From assembly GCA_017853835.1 (NCBI GenBank), contig JAFMIU010000008.1, positions 17,048-81,047 on the forward strand: 64,000 nucleotides of DNA, read 5' to 3'. Position 1 is the first letter of the stretch. Each line of letters begins with the position of its first letter. The notes below the pieces were generated by a model, which was not told the origin of the DNA, did not search any database, and saw only the letters and a list, made by a program, of their open reading frames with translations. The position numbers were made by a program, and so were the translations under genes. Origin of the DNA: Pirellulales bacterium (lineage in GTDB: Bacteria; Planctomycetota; Planctomycetia; Pirellulales; UBA1268). Below, in pieces: positions 58,596-64,000 of this stretch.

Positions 58596-60599
58596 ATGCC
58601 CCACGTTCGCCTTCCCGACGGTTCCATCCACGAGTTTCCTCCGGCCGCTCGGGTGGCCGAAGCCCTTCAGGCGGTTGGCGGCACGGCGAAGAAGCGACCG
58701 ATCGCCGCGGTCCTCGCCGGAAAGACCGTCGGCCTCGATGCCACGCTGCCTGCCGAAGGCACGGTCGACCTCGAGCCGCTCTCTGCCGGCGATCCACGAG
58801 CCCTCCCGGTGATGCGGCACTCGGCGGCCCACGTCATGGCCAGGGCTGTGATGCGTCTCTTCGAGGGGGTGGAGTTGGCGTTTGGTCCCACGGTGGGCGA
58901 AGGCTTTTACTACGACATGCGGGCGAGCCGACCGATCACCGACGACGACCTGCCGGCCATCGAGGCCGAGATGAAGCGGATCGTCGAAGCGGACGAGGCC
59001 TTCGAGCGGGTCGAGGTGCCTCGAGACAAGGCGGTGGAGATCGTCCGAGGCCTCAACCAGCCCCTCAAGGCAGAGCACATCGCCACGGGGCTCTCCGAGC
59101 ATCCATCGCTCTCCTTCTATCGTCAGGGCGAGTTTGTCGACCTCTGCCGTGGCCCCCACGTGCCGAGTCCGGGCTGCATCGGCGCCTTCAAGCTCACCAA
59201 CATCGCCGGCGCCTACTGGAAGGGCGATTCCAACAACGCCCAGCTTCAACGGCTCTACGGAACCGCCTGGTTTTCCCAGGCCGATCTCGACGCCCACCTT
59301 GCAGCGCTCGAGGAGGCCCGGCGCCGGGATCACCGCGTGCTCGGCAAGCAGCTCGATCTGTTCACCACCAGCCCGCTTGTCGGATCGGGTCTCGTGCTCT
59401 GGATGCCGAAAGGGGCCGTGCTGCGGGGGACGCTCGAGGGATTCGTGCGCGAGGAGCTCGCAGCCCGTGGCTATCAGCCTGTCTACACGCCCCATATCGG
59501 CAAGGTGGACCTCTACAAGATCTCGGGCCACTACCCCTACTACGCCGACAGCCAGTTCAAGCCCATCGTGATGAACGAGGACGAGCAGTATCTGCTCAAG
59601 CCGATGAACTGCCCGCATCACACGATGATCTACAAGGCCCGTCCCCACAGCTACAAGGACCTTCCACTCCGGCTGGCGGAGTTTGGCACGGTCTACCGCT
59701 ACGAGCAGTCGGGGGAACTTGGCGGCATGACCCGCGTTCGCGGGTTTACGCAGGACGACGCCCACATTTTCTGCACCCACGAACAGGTGGAGCAGGAGGT
59801 CGAGGGATGTATCGACTTCACGTTGAAGGTGCTCGAAAGCCTCGCCTTCGACAACTTCCGCGTTCGGCTCGGGTTCCGCGATCCGTCGAGTGACAAATAC
59901 GTCGGCCCTCCGGAGCGATGGAACGAAGCCGAGGCGGCGATCGAGCGGGTGGCCAGGCGAATGAACTTGCCGGGCTGCGAACCGGAACCGGGTGAAGCGG
60001 CGTTTTACGGTCCCAAGATCGACTTCGTGGTCAACGACTCGCTCGGACGCGAATGGCAACTCGGCACGGTGCAGCTCGACTACAACCTCCCGAGTGCGGA
60101 GCGGTTCGATCTTGAATACATCGGTGCGGATAATGCCAAGCACCAGCCGGTGATGATTCATCGCGCCCCGCTGGGCAGCCTGGAGCGATTTGTCGGCGTG
60201 CTGATCGAGCATTTCGCCGGAGCGTTTCCCCTGTGGCTGGCGCCGGAGCAGGTGCGCGTGATTCCCGTGAGCGAAAAGAGCGAGGCCTATGCCCAGCAGG
60301 TGAAGGCACGGCTCGAGGCCGCCGGGCTGCGGGCGAGCATCGACCTCGCCGCCGAGAAGCTCGGTGCAAAAATCCGCACCGCCCAGCTCGAACTGATCCC
60401 GATGATGGTGGTCTGCGGCCCTCGGGACGAGGCGGCGGGGACCGTGAGCCTCCGCGACCGGGTGGACGGTGACCTCGGGGCCATGAGCCTCGATGATGCT
60501 GTCGAACGTCTCCGCGACGAAAACACCCGCCGCGCCGTTCGACACAAGCCAAAACCACTGTCGATTGGCGGAAGCCTGTCTCAGTCGGCGGACTACTGA
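58596..60599 (+). CDS. thrS: Threonyl-tRNA synthetase
   Basis: ThrS charges tRNA-Thr. The 667-residue enzyme has an N-terminal TGS domain (VRLPDGSIHEFP), the editing domain with HSAAHVMARAV and the conserved Cys-containing DLCRGPHV, class II motif 1 near TLEGFVREEL, motif 2 FGTVYRYEQSGELGGMTRVRGF with the zinc ligand Cys in MNCPHH, and motif 3 IHRAPLGSLERF. The C-terminal anticodon-binding domain follows. Length is slightly above the E. coli protein (642). The ATG at 58596 gives the usual TGS start; the frame extends upstream without a signal. Confidence 0.97.
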   Translation: MPHVRLPDGSIHEFPPAARVAEALQAVGGTAKKRPIAAVLAGKTVGLDATLPAEGTVDLEPLSAGDPRALPVMRHSAAHVMARAVMRLFEGVELAFGPTVGEGFYYDMRASRPITDDDLPAIEAEMKRIVEADEAFERVEVPRDKAVEIVRGLNQPLKAEHIATGLSEHPSLSFYRQGEFVDLCRGPHVPSPGCIGAFKLTNIAGAYWKGDSNNAQLQRLYGTAWFSQADLDAHLAALEEARRRDHRVLGKQLDLFTTSPLVGSGLVLWMPKGAVLRGTLEGFVREELAARGYQPVYTPHIGKVDLYKISGHYPYYADSQFKPIVMNEDEQYLLKPMNCPHHTMIYKARPHSYKDLPLRLAEFGTVYRYEQSGELGGMTRVRGFTQDDAHIFCTHEQVEQEVEGCIDFTLKVLESLAFDNFRVRLGFRDPSSDKYVGPPERWNEAEAAIERVARRMNLPGCEPEPGEAAFYGPKIDFVVNDSLGREWQLGTVQLDYNLPSAERFDLEYIGADNAKHQPVMIHRAPLGSLERFVGVLIEHFAGAFPLWLAPEQVRVIPVSEKSEAYAQQVKARLEAAGLRASIDLAAEKLGAKIRTAQLELIPMMVVCGPRDEAAGTVSLRDRVDGDLGAMSLDDAVERLRDENTRRAVRHKPKPLSIGGSLSQSADY

Positions 60600-60603
60600 T
60601 CCC

Positions 60604-61011
60604 ATGCCTCGCTTCATCGTCCTGGAGCATCGCGACGCCCCGGACGACCCGCAGGGGCTGCACTTCGACCTCCTTCTCGAAGAGGGCCAGGCCTGCCGGA
60701 CATGGCGGCTCTCGGCACTTCCCATGCCCGACGGCCAGTCGGTCGGTGCCGTGGAAATCGCCCCCCATCGACTGTCCTGGCTGACCCATGTCTCCGGCGC
60801 GGTCTCTGGCGGCCGGGGCGAGGCCACCCGCGTGGCTACCGGGACGTTTGAGCGATTCGATGCCCCGTCCCCGCACGACCATGACCGTGTGCTCGTGGAT
60901 CTCGCCGTGACCTCAGACACGCTGTCGTGGCCGAAAGCCCCCACGATCCGGCTTGTTTTTTCACGAACCGACGCGCCGCAAACCTGGCGCGTGACAGCCT
61001 CCGCGCCCTGA
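60604..61011 (+). CDS. Stand-alone LigD-type 3'-phosphoesterase-like domain
   Basis: A 135-residue protein matching the N-terminal phosphoesterase (PE) domain of LigD, which trims 3' ends during non-homologous end joining. The opening FIVLEHRDAPDDPQGLHFDLLLEE, with conserved histidines, followed by CRTWRLSALP, is characteristic (compare HDA...LHYDFRLE...SW). The later HDHDRV adds more histidines. No ligase or polymerase domain, and no Ku gene, lies here. It starts four bases after the thrS stop, so it is probably expressed with it. The repair role is inferred from the family. Confidence 0.75.
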   Translation: MPRFIVLEHRDAPDDPQGLHFDLLLEEGQACRTWRLSALPMPDGQSVGAVEIAPHRLSWLTHVSGAVSGGRGEATRVATGTFERFDAPSPHDHDRVLVDLAVTSDTLSWPKAPTIRLVFSRTDAPQTWRVTASAP

Positions 61012-61075
61012 TTCGCCGTTTGTGCGAATCGCCGCCTCCATCCCAGCTTCGCGTTTCGCATTCCTTGCGAAACGC
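61010..61075. promoter_or_regulatory. Two dyads, possible activator sites
   Basis: GATTCGC (61010-61016) pairs with GCGAATC (61024-61030). Overlapping the second arm, GCGAATCGCC (61024-61033) is the reverse complement of the GGCGATTCGC-type core seen before the other PEP-CTERM gene. A second, perfect 10-bp dyad, GCGTTTCGCA and TGCGAAACGC with a 5-bp spacer, lies at 61051-61075. They are about 250 and 210 bp upstream of the predicted transcription start. Confidence 0.45.
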
Positions 61076-61324
61076 CTCACCGGCCTTGTGAGACCCCGTG
61101 AGACTCGTGCCGGCTCGAGGGGTTTTTGGTTGGGAAATCGAATTGCGTAGTGCGCCAGCGCAGTACTGAATTCAGCAGAAAAAAAGGGTTTCTGCGGCGT
61201 TCCCGCCCAAACGCGAGGTCGTAATCCCAGTGGGTCGTTCACGTTTGGCACGGCCTGTGCATTTCCAAGAGGTGTCGGGGGGTGTGAAGTCCCCTGATCC
61301 AACTCGCTGCTTGGAGATACACCC
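61012..61324. other. Gene-free regulatory region upstream of a PEP-CTERM gene
   Basis: A 313-bp gap. It contains two dyads (61010-61030 and 61051-61075) and a sigma-54 promoter (61246-61261), listed separately. Position 61076-61245 shows no feature I can name; part is A+T-rich with an A7 run. Confidence 0.6.
61246..61261 (+). promoter_or_regulatory. Sigma-54 (-24/-12) promoter of the second PEP-CTERM gene
   Basis: The site reads TGGCACGGCCTGTGCA: an exact -24 box and a -12 box with one mismatch (GTGCA for TTGCA), with GG and GC 12 bp apart. Transcription would begin near 61272, leaving a leader of about 53 nt. GGAG lies 8 bp before the ATG at 61325. Confidence 0.75.
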
Positions 61325-62296
61325 ATGTCGCTTCGTTCATTTGCCGCTTCGGCAGGTTTCGCCGCCTTGGCGATCGGTTTTGTGATCTCGTCCGCTGCCT
61401 CCGCCGCGCTGTTTGATCAGCCGTCGACGTCGAGCAGCACCAACCTTATTTCGGGCACCACGCCCAGCGGCCTGACGTGGGCAGCCGTTGCTTCGGGCAC
61501 GGCCCTCCCGATCCGCTCCACGAACACCGCCGCCAACGGCGCCCCCGGTGCCGTGGCCTACTACAACGTGAACACCGGACAGCTGCAGATCGATCCCAAG
61601 GGCTGGGATCTCTCGCTGTTCAACTTCACCTACACCACCGGCACCGTGAACGTGCAGCCTGGTGGGTCCGGCCCGCTCCTCTATGCGTCGGGCACCTCGC
61701 CCGTCAGCGCAACGGTTTCGGGCGCCACGGGTGTGGCCAACCAGCTGACCCTGCCGGCCGGCACGTGGGGTGGCGGTACGACCGTCTCCAAGGCCCGCGT
61801 CGGTGCCGCGGTGAGCCTGATCTCCACCCCGACCCTCGCCACGAGCTACGACCCGGGCAACGGTGCGGCCAACGGCACCTCGCCCTACTCGACGAACACC
61901 ATCGGCACCCCGTCCGTGCCTGGCTGGTTCAACCAGCCGTGGTCTTTCCCGTGGGCTGGTGACGCCGCTGGGAGTGCAGTCGGCCTCATCGACTCGGGCA
62001 GTCTCGCGGTCGTCGGAGCCAACACGCAGAACTGGAAGGTGTTCGGTGTGACGGGCAACGCCAACGCCAACATCCTCGGCTTCGGCAACTACGCCCACGT
62101 GTTCCAGTACACGATCAACGGAACGCAGGGCAACCAGGTCGGTGCGGTGATCCCGGTCACGGCCGTCCCCGAGCCTCCGACCGTCGCTCTGGCTGGAATC
62201 AGTGTCTTCGCGGCCGGCATGGGACTCTTCCGCCGCCGCACCGAGTCGTCAACCCACGACGCCGGTGACGACGACGCGGATGCCGCGACATCGTAA
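61325..62296 (+). CDS. PEP-CTERM surface protein
   Basis: A 323-residue exported protein. The signal peptide ([23 protein letters not shown]) precedes a body rich in Gly, Ser, Thr, Asn and Ala, with little charge, as in secreted matrix proteins. The sorting signal reads [20 protein letters not shown] then FRRRTE; about 18 acidic residues follow it, longer than the usual tail. An exosortase would process it; none is in the window. It has its own sigma-54-type promoter and a strong terminator, so it is a single-gene unit, probably highly expressed. Specific function unknown. Confidence 0.85.
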   Translation: MSLRSFAASAGFAALAIGFVISSAASAALFDQPSTSSSTNLISGTTPSGLTWAAVASGTALPIRSTNTAANGAPGAVAYYNVNTGQLQIDPKGWDLSLFNFTYTTGTVNVQPGGSGPLLYASGTSPVSATVSGATGVANQLTLPAGTWGGGTTVSKARVGAAVSLISTPTLATSYDPGNGAANGTSPYSTNTIGTPSVPGWFNQPWSFPWAGDAAGSAVGLIDSGSLAVVGANTQNWKVFGVTGNANANILGFGNYAHVFQYTINGTQGNQVGAVIPVTAVPEPPTVALAGISVFAAGMGLFRRRTESSTHDAGDDDADAATS

Positions 62297-62313
62297 GACT
62301 CGACAATCCAACG

Positions 62314-62343
62314 GTCGGGCCGGAAGCAGCGAGCCGGCCCGAC
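62314..62343 (+). repeat. GC hairpin after the PEP-CTERM gene
   Basis: A perfect 10-bp stem with a 10-nt loop, 17 bp after the stop codon and without a T run. It may protect the mRNA 3' end or act together with the terminator just after it. Confidence 0.6.
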
Positions 62344-62351
62344 GGTAAACT

Positions 62352-62391
62352 GGGGCGGCAGGTCGGAAACGGCCTGCCGCCCCTTGTTTTT
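62352..62391 (+). terminator. Rho-independent terminator of the PEP-CTERM gene
   Basis: A perfect 11-bp GC stem (62352-62362 with 62373-62383, 10-nt loop) followed by TTGTTTTT. It separates the PEP-CTERM gene from glnA, whose promoter must lie in the next 60 bp or inside this region. Confidence 0.92.
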
Positions 62392-62454
62392 GATCCACGC
62401 CACGCGACTGTGTGCCTGGCTGAACTCGTCGCCTTTCCCGTTCTGGTGCTCCGC

Positions 62455-63867
62455 ATGACGCCCCGTGAAGTCCTGGCCCTCTGTCGCGAGAAAGAGGTCA
62501 AGGCCGTCGATCTCCGCTTCACCGATTTTCTGGGTGCCTGGCAGCACTTCACCATCCCGGTCGCCAAGCTCGAGGAAGACACGTTTTCCGATGGGCTCGG
62601 CTTCGATGGATCGAGCATCCGAGGCTGGCAGGCGATCAACGAGAGCGACATGCTCCTTGTGCCCGTCGCCGACACCGCCTTCGTCGACCCATTCGCGACG
62701 ACGCCCACGCTCGTGATGATCTGCATGGTGCAGGACCCGATCACACGGGAGGATTACTCCCGCGATCCACGTAATATTGCCCGGAAGGCGGTCCACTATC
62801 TGACGAGCACGGGCATCGCCGACACCTGCTTCATCGGCCCGGAAGCAGAGTTTTTCGTGTTTGATGACGTGCGATTCGACCAGAACGCCCACGAGGGCTA
62901 CTTCCATCTCGACAGCGTCGAGGCTGAATGGAACCGCGGCCGAAGCGAGGGCCCAAACCTCGGCTACAAGCTTCGGCACAAGGAAGGGTATTTCCCATGC
63001 CCGCCGTCAGACCAGCTGGCCGACCTGCGGACCGACATGATGCAGACGATGATCCAGTGCGGGATCGATGTCGAGGCACAACATCACGAGGTGGCCACCG
63101 CGGGCCAGTGCGAGATCGACATGCGGTTTCAGGATCTGATCCGCATCGCCGACCAGATGTGCCTCTACAAGTATGTGGTGCGCAACGTCGCCCGCCGTCA
63201 TGGCAAGACCGCCACCTTCATGCCAAAGCCGATCTACGGCGACAACGGCTCGGGCATGCACACCCACCTTTCCCTCTGGAAGGATGGCCAGCCGCTGTTT
63301 GCTGGCACGGGCTACGCCGGCCTCTCGGACATGGCCCTTCACGCGATCGGCGGCATTCTCCGGCACGCGCCGGCACTCCTCGCGATCACGAATCCCACGA
63401 CCAACAGCTACAAGCGGCTCGTTCCAGGCTACGAGGCACCGGTCAATCTCGCCTATTCGCAGCGAAACCGTTCAGCGAGCTGTCGGATTCCGATGTACTC
63501 CGCCAACCCGAAGACGAAACGGGTGGAGTTCCGCTGTCCCGATCCGACGTGCAATCCGTATCTCGCCTTTTCCGCGATCCTGATGGCGGCGATCGACGGC
63601 ATTCAAAACAAGACGCATCCAGGCGACCCGCTCGATCGCGACATTTACGACATGCCTCCCGAAGAGCTGGCCGATGTGCCCAAGGCGCCGGCGTCGCTCG
63701 ACGAGGCGTGTGATGCGCTCGAGCGGGACCACGATTTCCTGCTTCGAGGCGACGTTTTTACCGACGATGTGATCGCCACGTGGCTTCGATGGAAGCGGCA
63801 GCGGGAGATCGACCCGATGCGGCTTCGCCCGCATCCGTATGAGTTTTGTCTCTATTTTGACGCGTGA
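62455..63867 (+). CDS. glnA: Glutamine synthetase type I
   Basis: A 470-residue type I glutamine synthetase, which makes glutamine from glutamate, ammonia and ATP. Conserved segments are [41 protein letters not shown], the metal-site region [12 protein letters not shown], and the ATP/glutamate loop [15 protein letters not shown] Tyr in DIYDMPPEE matches the adenylylation motif (NLYDLPPEE) of GSI-beta enzymes, so activity may be controlled by adenylyl transfer. ATG at 62455. The last codons form part of a direct duplication that continues after the gene. Confidence 0.97.
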   Translation: MTPREVLALCREKEVKAVDLRFTDFLGAWQHFTIPVAKLEEDTFSDGLGFDGSSIRGWQAINESDMLLVPVADTAFVDPFATTPTLVMICMVQDPITREDYSRDPRNIARKAVHYLTSTGIADTCFIGPEAEFFVFDDVRFDQNAHEGYFHLDSVEAEWNRGRSEGPNLGYKLRHKEGYFPCPPSDQLADLRTDMMQTMIQCGIDVEAQHHEVATAGQCEIDMRFQDLIRIADQMCLYKYVVRNVARRHGKTATFMPKPIYGDNGSGMHTHLSLWKDGQPLFAGTGYAGLSDMALHAIGGILRHAPALLAITNPTTNSYKRLVPGYEAPVNLAYSQRNRSASCRIPMYSANPKTKRVEFRCPDPTCNPYLAFSAILMAAIDGIQNKTHPGDPLDRDIYDMPPEELADVPKAPASLDEACDALERDHDFLLRGDVFTDDVIATWLRWKRQREIDPMRLRPHPYEFCLYFDA

Positions 63868-64000
63868 ACGGCCCTCCATGGCCCGTGCACGCTCGGGCCG
63901 ACGGTGACTTCATCACCGCCGGCTGCCATCCCATCCTGGGATGGGTTTGACGCGTGAACGGCCCTCCATGGCCCGTGCACGCTCGGGCCGACGGTGACTT
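63856..64000. repeat. 90-bp-period tandem duplication at the glnA 3' end
   Basis: The 55 bp from TTTGACGCGTGAACGG onward at 63856-63910, which include the last codons and stop of glnA, recur exactly at 63946-64000. The 35 bp between carry a hairpin (CCATCCCA/TGGGATGG, near 63927-63945). The window ends inside copy 2. It may be a true repeat or an assembly edge effect. Confidence 0.8.

Noticed and set aside
58542..61061. A long open frame on the minus strand opposite thrS (over 800 codons)
   Set aside because: It lies opposite an unmistakable ThrS and reads as low-complexity His/Arg-rich sequence.

Overview
The window is GC-rich (mid-60s % G+C by eye) and almost fully coding. It reads as the chromosome of a planctomycete, probably of the Pirellulales type. 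The pointers are three DUF1559 prepilin-type proteins, two PEP-CTERM proteins, a BBP7-type outer-membrane protein, an extended signal peptidase I, and lipid A/LPS genes (lpxD, lpxI, lptB) consistent with a diderm envelope. No integrase, prophage, CRISPR array or complete insertion sequence is visible. Apart from one repeat-rich gap at 25.6-26.0 kb it looks like ordinary core genome.

Layout. 0-6 kb: end of a Pro/Ala-rich protein, an FeS photolyase, an acetyl-CoA hydrolase/CoA-transferase and a TMTC-like TPR membrane protein. 5.9-11 kb, plus strand: DUF1559 prepilin, lpxD, lpxI, a membrane-anchored methyltransferase and an orphan sigma-54 activator. 11.2-15.4 kb: CvpA-like protein and a membrane-anchored GspE-type ATPase on the minus strand, divergent from a second DUF1559 protein. 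15.4-24.4 kb: a compact minus-strand operon of three SPFH (HflK/HflC-like) proteins, an ABC ATPase, a NosY-like permease and an exported helical protein, with a further ABC-2 permease divergent from it (24.6-25.6 kb). 25.6-26.0 kb: a gene-free gap with a MITE-like element between copies of a 60-bp palindromic repeat. 26-32.5 kb: P-type ATPase, DUF1559 protein with its own terminator, DCC thiol protein, two-TM miniprotein and FtsH. 32.7-38.6 kb: dxr, a multi-PDZ site-2 protease and a trehalose-phosphatase/GH15 fusion. 38.6-47.2 kb, minus strand: PEP-CTERM protein, MFS transporter, lepA, ROK kinase, di-heme peroxidase, sixA-like phosphatase, divergent RNase HII-like protein and SpoU methyltransferase. 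47.2-52.8 kb, plus strand: TlpA-like thioredoxin, signal peptidase I, lptB, exported OB-fold-like protein, exported nuclease and a KAS-like protein without its cysteine. 52.8-64 kb: BBP7 protein, small proteins, an SDR epimerase, a putative transglutaminase-like exported protein, tRNA-Val, thrS, a stand-alone LigD-type phosphoesterase, the second PEP-CTERM protein and glnA, which ends in a 90-bp-period duplication at the window edge.

Two candidate systems stand out. (1) The three-SPFH plus ABC exporter operon (15.4-24.4 kb): overlapping genes suggest one membrane complex for which I know no described counterpart. (2) A candidate sigma-54 regulon for surface proteins: both PEP-CTERM genes carry well-placed -24/-12 promoters with about 50-nt leaders. 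Upstream of one lie three motif units at an exact 23-bp period where enhancer-binding-protein sites would be expected. A sigma-54 activator without a receiver domain is encoded in the same window. The regulatory link is inferred from sequence only.
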